Assembly: GCF_003850245.1 (NCBI RefSeq)
Contig: NZ_CP031015.1
Location: forward strand, 248,001 to 312,000
Length of the DNA: 64,000 nt
Direction: 5' to 3'
DNA from: Microbacterium sp. ABRD28
GTDB lineage: Bacteria > Actinomycetota > Actinomycetes > Actinomycetales > Microbacteriaceae
Shown here: positions 16,644-24,816 of the stretch, piece by piece
Position numbering within the stretch: the stretch's first letter is position 1
How the letters are laid out: each line of letters starts with the position of its first letter
Made by a program: the position numbers and the translations under genes
Notes under the pieces: generated by a model
Database searches by the model: none
Told to the model about the DNA's origin: nothing
The model's input: the letters and a program-made list of their open reading frames with translations, nothing else

Positions 16644-17852
16644 ATGCCCGATGGACACGTGCTGGACTTCTCCGGGGTGACCAAGAGGTTCGGTGCCGTC
16701 GCGGCGGTCGACGGGTTCACCGCGCGGGTCGAGCCCGGAGTCGTCACCGGGTTCCTCGGCCCGAACGGGGCAGGCAAGACCACGACGCTGCGGATGCTGC
16801 TGGGCCTCGTCCGCCCCGACGCCGGCGCCGCGCTGATCGGCGGCGAGCGCTACGCGCAGCTGCGTCACCCGCTGCAGACCGTCGGCGCCGTGCTCGAAGC
16901 CTCCAGCTATCACCCGGGGCGCAGCGCCGCGAACCATCTGAAGGTGTACGCCCAGGCGGCCTCGCTGCCCGAGTCGCGAGTGGACGAGGTGCTGGGCCTG
17001 GTGGGACTGGCGGATGTCGCGGGCCGGCGCATCGGCGGATTCTCCCTCGGCATGCGTCAGCGCCTGGGGCTCGCCTACGCTCTGCTCGGCGACCCGGGGG
17101 TGCTGGTCCTCGACGAACCGTCCAACGGCCTCGACCCCGAGGGCATCAAGTGGATGCGCGGGTTCCTCCGCCAGCTCGCGGCCGAGGGACGGACCGTGTT
17201 CGTCTCGTCGCACCTGCTCGCCGAGGTGGCCCAGACCGTCGACGCGCTGCTGATCATCTCCCGCGGACGCCTGGTCTTCCAGGGCGAGATCGCCGACCTC
17301 GCCGACCCGGCAGAGTTCGCCACCGTCGTCGACGCCCCCGATCGCGCGGCCCTCGTCGCCGCGATGGCGGCTGCCGGCATCGCGGGTGAGGTGCTGCGCA
17401 CCGGCCTCACCGTCCGGGGGCACTCCACCGAGGAGATCGGCCGGGTCGCCGCCGAGGCGGGGGTCGCGCTGTCGTCGCTGCAGCGCAAGGGTCCGGCGTT
17501 CGAGGAGGTCTTCCTCGAGCTCGTCAACGGTGTGCGGACCCATCCGAGCGCCTCGGGGCTCCCCGCACCCCGACCCGCGCCTGAGCCGGCGGCCCAACCC
17601 AAGCCGGCACCCGAGCCCGAGTCGGCAGTTCCGCAGCCCGAGCCGGACGCACAGCCGCAACCCGGCAGCGCGATCGCGTCCGTCACCGCGCCCGACGAAG
17701 CACCCGCCCCCGCGCCCGACGACGCGCCGGCTCCCGCACCCGCCGCCGACCGCTCGTTCTCGGTCGCGAGCACCGGGGTGATCGATGTGATCGGCCCCGA
17801 GGACGACGGCCCGGGCGGCGACCCGACGACCGAGACGGGAGAAGCGCGATGA
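16644..17852 (+). CDS. ABC exporter ATP-binding protein with long Pro/Ala-rich tail
   Basis: 402 aa. Residues about 5-235 form a DrrA/CcmA-type nucleotide-binding domain: Walker A GPNGAGKTT, signature FSLGMRQRLGL, Walker B VLVLDEPSNGLDPEG, switch VSSHLLAEV. It is followed by the usual accessory segment to about residue 300. The last 100 residues are low-complexity Pro/Ala/Glu repeats (PAPEPAAQPKPAPEPESAVP and similar), ending in an acidic Gly-rich stretch. Most relatives stop near residue 310, so the tail is an unusual addition, perhaps a disordered linker or partner-binding arm. The start is the ATG behind a gagggga Shine-Dalgarno. It overlaps the permease gene by ATGA. Confidence 0.88.
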   Translation: MPDGHVLDFSGVTKRFGAVAAVDGFTARVEPGVVTGFLGPNGAGKTTTLRMLLGLVRPDAGAALIGGERYAQLRHPLQTVGAVLEASSYHPGRSAANHLKVYAQAASLPESRVDEVLGLVGLADVAGRRIGGFSLGMRQRLGLAYALLGDPGVLVLDEPSNGLDPEGIKWMRGFLRQLAAEGRTVFVSSHLLAEVAQTVDALLIISRGRLVFQGEIADLADPAEFATVVDAPDRAALVAAMAAAGIAGEVLRTGLTVRGHSTEEIGRVAAEAGVALSSLQRKGPAFEEVFLELVNGVRTHPSASGLPAPRPAPEPAAQPKPAPEPESAVPQPEPDAQPQPGSAIASVTAPDEAPAPAPDDAPAPAPAADRSFSVASTGVIDVIGPEDDGPGGDPTTETGEAR

Positions 17853-18670
17853 GCCTGATCGCCGCCAGCCGCTCCGAGAGCACGAAACTGTTCACCACGT
17901 CGATCTGGTGGGTGCTCGCGATCGCGCTCGTCGGGTACATCGGGTTCAACGCCGCCGCACTCGCCTTCGTCTTCTCGGCCGCATCGACCGGTTCGCTCGG
18001 CGGCGAGGGAGCCCCGGCGGTGCCGCCCGAGGGGATTCCGGCGCTGCTGTACAGCACCGCCACGGCGGTCGGCTACGTCTTCCCGCTTCTCATCGGCACG
18101 CTCATGGTGACGAGCGAGTTCCGCCACAAGACGCTCACCTCGACGTTCCTCGCCACTCCGCGTCGCGGACTCGTGCTCGGGGCGAAGCTCGTCGTGGGCC
18201 TGGTCGTCGGTCTTCTCTTCGGCGTGCTGGGCGTGATCGCCGCAGTGGGGCCGTCGGCGGCGTTCCTCGCCGGCTACGGCCTGGACACCGACCTCACCTC
18301 GGGCGACACCTGGGCGCTTCTGGGCCGCATGCTCATCGCCTTCGTCCTGTGGGTGTGGATCGGCATCGGGGTAGGCGCCCTGATCCGCAACCAGGTCGGC
18401 GCGATCGTCGGCGTCCTGGTCTTCACGCTGTTCCTCGAGCCGATCGCCCGCCTGGCGGCATCCTTCGTCGAGGGTCTGGGAGACGTGCTCGGTGTCCTCC
18501 CCGGCGCCGCCAGCGACGCCCTCGTCGGAGAGAGCATCCTGACCGCGGCCACGGGTGCCGGTGGGTCGGAACCTCTCGCGTGGTGGGCGGGCGGCCTCGT
18601 GCTCGTCGCTTACGCGGCCGTCCTCGTCGTGCTCGGCCACGTGGTCAGCTGGCGCCGCGACGTCACCTGA
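17849..18670 (+). CDS. ABC-2 type permease
   Basis: 273 aa with about six hydrophobic segments. It begins SLIAASRSESTKLFTTSIWW, the amphipathic N-terminus of ABC-2 permeases, and has TLMVTSEFRHKTLTSTFLAT after the second helix, a region conserved in bacitracin/doxorubicin-type and other ABC-2 exporters. The gene overlaps the ATPase gene by 4 nt, so the pair forms a half-transporter complex in the membrane. Cargo is unknown. The neighbourhood does not point to an antibiotic cluster; self-protection or lipid/peptide export are possible. Confidence 0.85.
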   Translation: MSLIAASRSESTKLFTTSIWWVLAIALVGYIGFNAAALAFVFSAASTGSLGGEGAPAVPPEGIPALLYSTATAVGYVFPLLIGTLMVTSEFRHKTLTSTFLATPRRGLVLGAKLVVGLVVGLLFGVLGVIAAVGPSAAFLAGYGLDTDLTSGDTWALLGRMLIAFVLWVWIGIGVGALIRNQVGAIVGVLVFTLFLEPIARLAASFVEGLGDVLGVLPGAASDALVGESILTAATGAGGSEPLAWWAGGLVLVAYAAVLVVLGHVVSWRRDVT

Positions 18671-18688
18671 GTCGCGGACCCGACGCCG

Positions 18689-19174
18689 TCAGCGCGCGGA
18701 AGCCGGTGACGGAGCAGGGGCCGGTGACGGCGACGGACGACGGCGCGGCTTCTGCTTGGGCGCGACGGTCTCGATCGGCCCCGTGGCGGCGATGATGTCG
18801 ACCACGTCGGTGGGGGTCGCATCGGTGTCGAGGCGCAGCGCCTGCGCGAGCGCGACGCCGTGGCGGGTGGTGAGGATCACCCGTGCGTACTCGGGGTGCC
18901 CGTCGAGGTCGATGACGACGCCCGGGCGGCGCCGCCGCACGATGACGAAGTCGGCGCCGTCCGCGATCTTGAAGGTCCCCATCGCGACCATGCCGGGCAC
19001 GAACGTGCCGGGGCTCGCGGCGCCGCGGAGCCAGGTCCACGGGTCGTCGGTCAGCTGCACCTTGGTGATCGCCGACCGCTCGATAAGCACATTCCCCTTG
19101 TGGAATGACAGCGCGCGCTCGGTGACCGACAGCGCGACTTCGAGCCGCGTCGAGTCGAGCAGCAGGGTCACCAT
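18689..19174 (-). CDS. Conserved hypothetical protein, PH-like fold likely
   Basis: 161 aa, no signal peptide or membrane helix. The first 115 residues look like a compact beta-rich domain: VALSVTERALSFHKGNVLIE, ITKVQLTDDPWTWLRGAASP, VPGMVAMGTFKIADGADFVI, then DLDGHPEYARVILTTRHG. This resembles bacterial PH-like domain proteins. The C-terminus is a Lys/Arg/Pro-rich tail (PKQKPRRRPSPSPAPAPSPA). CAGACT lies six nt before the ATG on the coding strand, suggesting a leaderless transcript. It is divergent from fbiC. I do not assign a function; a membrane-associated scaffold is one guess. Confidence 0.72.
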   Translation of the reverse strand: MVTLLLDSTRLEVALSVTERALSFHKGNVLIERSAITKVQLTDDPWTWLRGAASPGTFVPGMVAMGTFKIADGADFVIVRRRRPGVVIDLDGHPEYARVILTTRHGVALAQALRLDTDATPTDVVDIIAATGPIETVAPKQKPRRRPSPSPAPAPSPASAR

Positions 19175-19267
19175 GCGACTAGTCTGCCAGCGCTCGGCGG
19201 GCGCTCGAGAACGCTTTTGCTCACAGAGCGGCAACGATCCTCGCGCCCCGCTGTCGGGCGACGGTGC

Positions 19268-19279
19268 CAGACTGGGAGC
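19268..19279 (+). promoter_or_regulatory. -10 box (CAGACT) and leaderless start of fbiC
   Basis: CAGACT sits seven nt before the GTG start of the FbiC gene. The same hexamer lies six nt before the divergent gene on the other strand, so both genes appear to have near-identical leaderless promoters facing away from a shared interval of about 105 bp. No strong -35 is visible. Confidence 0.4.
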
Positions 19280-21679
19280 GTGACCCTGCTCGATCCGGTC
19301 CGCGCCTCCCGACTCTCCGCCCGCGACGTCCTCGCGCGAGCGGAGTCCGGCGCGCGGCTGGAGGTCGACGAGGCCGAGATCCTGCTGCAGGCCGAGGGCG
19401 CCGATTTCGAGCGGATGCTGGAACTCGCCGCATCCGTCCGCACGGCGGGTCTCGACGCCGCCGGACGCGGTCGCATCCTGACGTACTCGCGGAAGGTGTT
19501 CGTTCCGCTGACGACGCTCTGCCGCGATCGATGCCACTACTGCGTGTTCGTGGACACCCCGTCCCAGCTGAAGAAGAAGCACAAGCCGGCCTTCATGTCG
19601 CCCGAACAGGTGCTCGCCGTCGTGCGGCAGGGCCAGGCGATGGGGTGCAAGGAGGCGCTCCTCACCCTCGGCGACCGCCCCGAAGACCGCTGGCCCGAGG
19701 CACGGGAGTGGCTCGACGACCACGGATTCGCCTCCACCCTCGACTACGTCGGCCACATCGCGCGGCTCATCACCGCCGAAACCGGCATGCTCGCCCATCT
19801 GAACCCCGGCGTCATGTCGCTGGCCGAGCTCGAGACGCTCCGCCCCACGGCCCCGTCGATGGGGATGATGCTGGAGACGACCTCGCGACGACTGTTCGCC
19901 GAGCCCGGCCAGGTGCACTTCGGTTCGCCCGACAAGGATCCGGCGGTCCGCCTGGCGGTGATCCAGGACGCCGGGCGCGCGCGTGTGCCGTTCACGACCG
20001 GAATCCTCGTGGGGATCGGCGAGACGATCCGCGACCGGGCCGAATCGCTGGTGGCGATCCGCGCGGCAGACGAGGCCCACCGGGTCGACGGCATCGGCCA
20101 CGTGCAGGAGGTGATCGTCCAGAACTTCCGCGCGAAGCCGCGCACCGCGATGCAGGGCGCCCCCGATGCCACGATGCGCGAGTACGTCGCCGCGGTCGCC
20201 ACGGCGCGCCTGGTGCTCGGACCGCACGCGCGAGTGCAGGTGCCCCCGAACCTCTCCGACGCGCGTGAGCTCGAACTTCTCGTCCGCGCCGGCGCGGACG
20301 ACTGGGGCGGGGTGTCGCCGCTGACCGCCGACCACGTCAACCCCGAGCGGCCGTGGCCCCAGCTCGACGAGCTCGCCGAGCGCACCGCCGAGCTCGGATT
20401 CACCCTCGCGGAGCGCCTCACCGCGCAGCCCGACTACGTCACCGACGCGGCGGCGTGGATCGATCCCGGTCTCCACGAGGCGGTCGCCCGCCTCGCCGAC
20501 CCCGCGACGGGCCTGGCGAAGCCCGACACGTCGCCCGCCGCGGCATCCGATCGCCCACGCCGCTCCGAACTGCGCCTCTCGGTCGTGAACGGCACCGCCG
20601 GCGTCGACCCCCTGCTCGAGCGGGCCGCGACCGACCCGCTCACCGTCGACGACGCCGAGTGGGAGCGCCTGCTGACGGCGACGGGATCCGACCTCGACGC
20701 GCTGACGGCGACCGCCGACGACGTGCGCCGGTACACCGTGGGCGAGGCGGTGAGCCTCGTGGTCAACCGCAACCTCACGTCGACGGGGTTCCGCGCGGCG
20801 GGCCCCATCGACGCCGACACCTTCGACCTCGGCGACGTCGCCGCGATCGCCGCGGACGCGGTCGCGCTCGGCGCCACCGAGCTGTGCATCCAGGGGCGGC
20901 TGACCGAGGGGGAGGACCCGGAGGCGTACCTCGAGATCGTGCGGACCGCCCGGGCGGCGGGCCCGACGCTGCACCTTCACGCCTACCGCCCGCAGGACGT
21001 CTGGGACCTCGCCGACCGCGGCGGCCTGGGGCTCACCGGCGCGCTCGCGGCGCTCCGGGAGGCGGGCGTCGACACGGTGCCGGGGACGGGCGTGAAGGTG
21101 CTGAGCGAGCGTGTCCGGGCCGCCGTCGCGCCCGGTGACCTCGAGATCGACCGGTGGGAGGAGGGCATCACCGCCGCCCATCGCGCCGGTTTCCGGTCCA
21201 CCTCTGTTCTCTTCTACGGCCACATCGAGACCGCGGCCGAGCGGATCGCGCACCTCCGGCGCCTTCGCGCACTTCAGACGGCCGGCGGTGGCGGGTTCAC
21301 CGAGTTCGTCCCGATCCCCCTCCCCGGCCCTGCCGGCGGGGTGCCGCTGGTCGCCGGGCGTGCCGCGATCGACGAGCACCGGGCGATGGTCGCGGTGTCG
21401 CGACTGCTGCTGTCGGGGAGCATCCCGCACATCCAGATCCCCTGGACCCGGGTCGGCCGCGCCGATGCCGCGGTGCTCCTCGGCGCCGGCGGCGACGACC
21501 TCGGCGGAACGCTCCTGGACGGGCGGGTGAAGCCCGAGGCCGGGATCGAATACGGCCAGGAACTGCCGACGGCGGATGCCGCGGCGATCGCCGCACGCCT
21601 GTTCCGCCCGTTCCGGCTGCGCACGACCGACTACCGCACGGTGTCGCATCCCTCCTCCGGCATCGGGGCGGCCGAGTGA
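19280..21679 (+). CDS. fbiC: FO synthase FbiC (CofG-CofH fusion) with degenerate CofH cluster site
   Basis: 799 aa. FbiC makes 7,8-didemethyl-8-hydroxy-5-deazariboflavin (FO), the chromophore of F420, from tyrosine and a ribityl-diaminouracil using two radical-SAM halves. The CofG half is intact at its key site: CX3CX2C at Cys81/85/88 (LCRDRCHYCVF), with GCKEALLTLGDRPEDRWPEA, LMLETTSRRLF-like and ENFRAK-like segments. The CofH half begins near residue 480 and keeps VVNRN (494-498), TELCIQG, VDTVPGTGVKVLSERVR, GFTEFVPIPLP and DDLGGTLLDG. Directly after NRN, however, the expected CX3CX2C loop is missing and replaced by a shorter LTSTGFRAAGPID. Thus the second Fe-S cluster cannot form as usual. 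The GTG start follows a -10 box by 7 nt. Confidence 0.88.
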   Translation: MTLLDPVRASRLSARDVLARAESGARLEVDEAEILLQAEGADFERMLELAASVRTAGLDAAGRGRILTYSRKVFVPLTTLCRDRCHYCVFVDTPSQLKKKHKPAFMSPEQVLAVVRQGQAMGCKEALLTLGDRPEDRWPEAREWLDDHGFASTLDYVGHIARLITAETGMLAHLNPGVMSLAELETLRPTAPSMGMMLETTSRRLFAEPGQVHFGSPDKDPAVRLAVIQDAGRARVPFTTGILVGIGETIRDRAESLVAIRAADEAHRVDGIGHVQEVIVQNFRAKPRTAMQGAPDATMREYVAAVATARLVLGPHARVQVPPNLSDARELELLVRAGADDWGGVSPLTADHVNPERPWPQLDELAERTAELGFTLAERLTAQPDYVTDAAAWIDPGLHEAVARLADPATGLAKPDTSPAAASDRPRRSELRLSVVNGTAGVDPLLERAATDPLTVDDAEWERLLTATGSDLDALTATADDVRRYTVGEAVSLVVNRNLTSTGFRAAGPIDADTFDLGDVAAIAADAVALGATELCIQGRLTEGEDPEAYLEIVRTARAAGPTLHLHAYRPQDVWDLADRGGLGLTGALAALREAGVDTVPGTGVKVLSERVRAAVAPGDLEIDRWEEGITAAHRAGFRSTSVLFYGHIETAAERIAHLRRLRALQTAGGGGFTEFVPIPLPGPAGGVPLVAGRAAIDEHRAMVAVSRLLLSGSIPHIQIPWTRVGRADAAVLLGAGGDDLGGTLLDGRVKPEAGIEYGQELPTADAAAIAARLFRPFRLRTTDYRTVSHPSSGIGAAE

Positions 21680-23193
21680 ATTACGCTCCCCCTCCACCTC
21701 TCCCGCTGCCGCGGACCGCCGAGGTCGTGATCGTCGGCGCCGGCTTCGCCGGTATCGGCATGGCCATGGCCCTTCGCCGCGCCGGGCATGACGATCTCGT
21801 CATCCTCGAGCGGGCCGACGCCGTCGGGGGGACCTGGCGCGACAACACCTATCCCGGCGTCGCGTGCGACGTGCCCAGTCATCTTTACGGGTTCGCCGCA
21901 CACCCGAACCCCGACTGGTCGGGCGTCTTCGCGCGCGGAGACGAGATCCGCCGCTACCTCGACGACGTCACCGATCGGGAGGGCCTGCGCAGCCTGATGC
22001 GCCTTCGCACCCCGATGCTCGGCGCCGAGTGGGACGACGTCACGGCGCGGTGGCGCGTGCGCACGCCTTCGGGCGAGATCACCGCCGAGGCACTCGTCCT
22101 CGCATGCGGCCGTCTGACCGAGCCGCTCATCCCCGAGGTACCGGGACTCGAGACCTTCCCCGGCCCCCTGTTCCACTCCGCGCGGTGGGACCACGCCACC
22201 GACCTCACCGGCCTCCGCGTCGCGGTCGTCGGCACCGGCGCGAGCGCGGTCCAGCTCGTTCCCGAGCTCGCCCGCACCGCGTCGCACGTCACGCTCTTCC
22301 AGCGGACGCCGGCGTGGATCGTGCCACGCGAGGCACGCGAGTACACCGACGCCGAGCGCGCCCGCTTCGCCGCCCACCCCGATGAGCTCGCACGTCTCCG
22401 CGATGACCTGTACCGCGAAGGCGAGGAGCGCTTCGCGTCGAGGTCGGGCGATGCCGCGGCATCCGAATCGGCCCGGGCGATCGCGCTGGCGCACCTGGGC
22501 CGGCAGGTCGCCGATCCCGCGCTCCGCCGCGCCCTCACCCCCGACTACGCCTTCGGCTGCAAACGCGTGCTGCTCTCGGACGACTTCTATCCCGCCGTCG
22601 CCTCCGACAAGGTCACGCTCGAGCCCTCTGCGCTCGCGGCGGCCGACGGCACGACCCTTCTCGCCGCGAGCGGACGGCGGGTCGACGTCGACGCCGTCGT
22701 GCTCGCCACCGGGTTCGCCTCGGCCCGCCAGCCGTACGCCGAACTCGTCCGCGGCGAGGCGGGCACCACCCTCGCCGAGCACTGGTCCGAAGGCATGAGC
22801 GCCTTCGCGTCGACCGTGGTGAGCGGCTTTCCCAACCTCTTCGTGCTGAACGGCCCCAACGCGTCACTCGGTCACAACTCCGCGGTGCTGATGATCGAGG
22901 AGCAGGCGGCCTACGCCGTCTCTGCGCTCGAGCGCCGCGGTCTCACGGCCGACGGTGTGCTGCGAGTGGATCCAGCCGCCGAGCACGCGTACATCGGGGA
23001 GATCGCCGCCGCGGCGGCATCCACCCCCTGGCTCTCGGGCGGCTGTCGCAACTGGTACGTGGACGACCGGTCGGGGCGGCTGACGCTGCTCTGGCCGGGG
23101 ACCGTCGACGCCTTCCGGCAGCGGTTGTCGCAGACCGATGGAACGGAATTCACCGGGACCCCGGTGGGAGCACGAGGAAAGGAATCCACATGA
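21676..23193 (+). CDS. Flavin-containing (Baeyer-Villiger type) monooxygenase
   Basis: 505 aa. FAD Rossmann motif VVIVGAGFAGIGMAMALR at about residues 15-32, GGTWRDNTYPGVACDVPSHL typical of BVMOs, the fingerprint FxGxxxHxxxWD as FPGPLFHSARWDHATD near residue 160, and the NADPH-binding motif VAVVGTGASAVQLVPELA. The C-terminal LNGPNASLGHNSAVLMIEEQ is also characteristic. Such enzymes oxidise ketones, aldehydes or heteroatoms with NADPH and O2. The GTG start overlaps the fbiC stop (GTGA) and its stop overlaps fgd (ATGA), so it is embedded in the F420 operon. That is not an obvious place for an NADPH flavoprotein. Substrate unknown. Confidence 0.88.
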   Translation: MNYAPPPPLPLPRTAEVVIVGAGFAGIGMAMALRRAGHDDLVILERADAVGGTWRDNTYPGVACDVPSHLYGFAAHPNPDWSGVFARGDEIRRYLDDVTDREGLRSLMRLRTPMLGAEWDDVTARWRVRTPSGEITAEALVLACGRLTEPLIPEVPGLETFPGPLFHSARWDHATDLTGLRVAVVGTGASAVQLVPELARTASHVTLFQRTPAWIVPREAREYTDAERARFAAHPDELARLRDDLYREGEERFASRSGDAAASESARAIALAHLGRQVADPALRRALTPDYAFGCKRVLLSDDFYPAVASDKVTLEPSALAAADGTTLLAASGRRVDVDAVVLATGFASARQPYAELVRGEAGTTLAEHWSEGMSAFASTVVSGFPNLFVLNGPNASLGHNSAVLMIEEQAAYAVSALERRGLTADGVLRVDPAAEHAYIGEIAAAAASTPWLSGGCRNWYVDDRSGRLTLLWPGTVDAFRQRLSQTDGTEFTGTPVGARGKEST

Positions 23194-24206
23194 CGGTACC
23201 GCTGAGGTTCGGATACAAGGCGTCGGCGGAGCAGTTCGGTCCGGCAGAGCTGACCGACTTCGCCGTCCTCGCCGAGGAGATGGGGTTCGACTCGGTGTTC
23301 TTGTCCGACCACTTCCAGCCGTGGATGCACGAAGGCGGGCACGCCCCGGCGGCCATTCCGGTTCTCGGCGCGATCGGCGCCCGCACGTCGACCATCATCA
23401 TGGGCACCTCGGTGCTGACCCCCACCTTCCGCTACCACCCGGCGGTGATCGCGCAGGCTTTCGCGACCCTCGGGGTGATGTTCCCGGGCCGCGTGATCCT
23501 CGGCGTCGGAACCGGCGAGGCTCTCAACGAGGTGACTCTGGGCCTCGATTGGCCCGACCCGCCCGAGCGGTTCCAGCGCCTGAAGGAATCGATCCAGCTC
23601 ATCGACAAGCTCTGGGACGCCGAGCGGGTGACCTTCGAGGGCACGTATTACTCGCTCGACGGCGCGACGGTCTACGACCGGCCCGATCAGAAGGTGCCGA
23701 TCTACATCGGCGCGTCGGGCCCGGCCGCGACGCGGCTCGCGGGCCGGATCGCCGACGGCTACATCACCACGAGCGGCAAGGACCCCTCGCTGTACACCGA
23801 CACCCTGCTGCCGGCGCTGCACGAGGGGCTGGCGAAGGCGGGGCGCCCGGGCGACGCGATCGACACCCTCATGGAGGTGAAGGTCTCGTACCACCCCGAC
23901 CACGCCACGGCGCTGGAGAAGACGCGCTTCTGGGCGCCGCTCGCCCTCTCGCCCGAGGAGAAGCGCGACATCCACGACCCGATCGAGATGCAGCGCCGAG
24001 CCGCCGAGCTGCCGATCGAGCGTGCCGCGTCGCGGTTCATCGTCTCGACCGACCCCGAGGAGCACGTCGAGCGGATCGCCCGCTACGTCGACCTCGGGTT
24101 CCGCCACCTCGTCTTCCACGACCCCGGTCACGACCAGGCCGCATTCCTCCGGACGTACGGCGAGGAGATCCTGCCCCGACTGCGGGCACGCTTCGCCGAT
24201 GCCTGA
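23190..24206 (+). CDS. fgd: F420-dependent glucose-6-phosphate dehydrogenase
   Basis: 338 aa, matching FGD1 of mycobacteria in length and in diagnostic blocks. It opens RFGYKASAEQFGPAELTDFA, has SDHFQPWMHEGGHAPAA (the Asp-His-Trp set at the F420/substrate site), GTSVLTPTFRYHPAVIAQAF, then LGVGTGEALNEVTLGLDWP with the catalytic Glu, and ends HLVFHDPGHDQAAFLRTYGE. The enzyme reduces F420 with glucose 6-phosphate to give 6-phosphogluconolactone and supplies F420H2 to reductases such as the LLM-class enzymes. It overlaps the monooxygenase gene (ATGA) and the fbiD gene (8 nt). Within the LLM superfamily the motif set is specific enough for a firm call. Confidence 0.92.
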   Translation: MTVPLRFGYKASAEQFGPAELTDFAVLAEEMGFDSVFLSDHFQPWMHEGGHAPAAIPVLGAIGARTSTIIMGTSVLTPTFRYHPAVIAQAFATLGVMFPGRVILGVGTGEALNEVTLGLDWPDPPERFQRLKESIQLIDKLWDAERVTFEGTYYSLDGATVYDRPDQKVPIYIGASGPAATRLAGRIADGYITTSGKDPSLYTDTLLPALHEGLAKAGRPGDAIDTLMEVKVSYHPDHATALEKTRFWAPLALSPEEKRDIHDPIEMQRRAAELPIERAASRFIVSTDPEEHVERIARYVDLGFRHLVFHDPGHDQAAFLRTYGEEILPRLRARFADA

Positions 24207-24816
24207 AGCCTCCGCGTGGGTGATCGTCGTCCCGGTGAAGGCGACCACCCGGGGGAAGTCGCGGCTCGCCGTCGACGGGTTCGATCGTGTCGCGCTCGCG
24301 CGGGCGATCGCTCTGGACACCGTCGCGGCCGCCGCATCCTGTCCCCTCGTCTCGCAGGTGATCGTCGTGACCGACGAGGCGACGCTGCCGCTCCACGCGG
24401 CCGATATCCCCGGTCTGCGGTTCGTGCCCGAAGGAGAGGCGCGGGGACTGAACGCCGCGATCGCCGTCGGCATGGAAGCGGCGGGAGAGCGGATGCCGCG
24501 GGCCGCCCTCCTCGGTGACGTGCCGGCGCTGCGGGGCGAGGATCTCGCGGTCGCGCTCCGTGGAGCGGCGGGCGTCGAGCGCGGCGTCGTCGCCGACGCC
24601 GAGGGCACCGGGTCGACGCTCGTGACGGCGCGGGCGGGTGTGCCGTGGAGATCGGCGTTCGGTGAAGGGTCGTTCGCCGCGCATCGTGCGATGGGATGCG
24701 CGGCGCTGGAGGTGCCGAGCGAGTCGACGCTCCGACGCGATGTCGACACGGCGGATCAGCTGCGCGACGCGGCCGCGATCGGGCTCGGGCCGCGGACGGC
24801 GGCGATGCTCGGGTGA
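24199..24816 (+). CDS. fbiD: Phosphoenolpyruvate/2-phospho-L-lactate guanylyltransferase FbiD/CofC
   Basis: 205 aa nucleotidyltransferase. N-terminal VIVVPVKATTRGKSRLA carries the GTP-binding signature seen in CofC/FbiD, followed by LARAIALDTVAAAASCP, VIVVTDEATLP, GLNAAIAVGMEA and ALLGDVPALRGEDLAVAL (Asp ligands for metal). The C-terminal ESTLRRDVDTADQLRDA is the conserved DVDTxxDL-like element. It activates phosphoenolpyruvate or 2-phospholactate with GTP for transfer to FO by FbiA. FbiA and FbiB/CofE are not in the window. The ATG overlaps fgd by 8 nt and the stop overlaps the nuclease gene (GTGA). Confidence 0.88.
   Translation: MPEASAWVIVVPVKATTRGKSRLAVDGFDRVALARAIALDTVAAAASCPLVSQVIVVTDEATLPLHAADIPGLRFVPEGEARGLNAAIAVGMEAAGERMPRAALLGDVPALRGEDLAVALRGAAGVERGVVADAEGTGSTLVTARAGVPWRSAFGEGSFAAHRAMGCAALEVPSESTLRRDVDTADQLRDAAAIGLGPRTAAMLG

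Noticed and set aside
18689..21697. Minus-strand frame of about 1000 codons ending in a real 161-aa gene
   Set aside because: Only the last 161 codons look like a protein. The upstream part lies antisense to fbiC, and a leaderless start at 19174 explains the gene.
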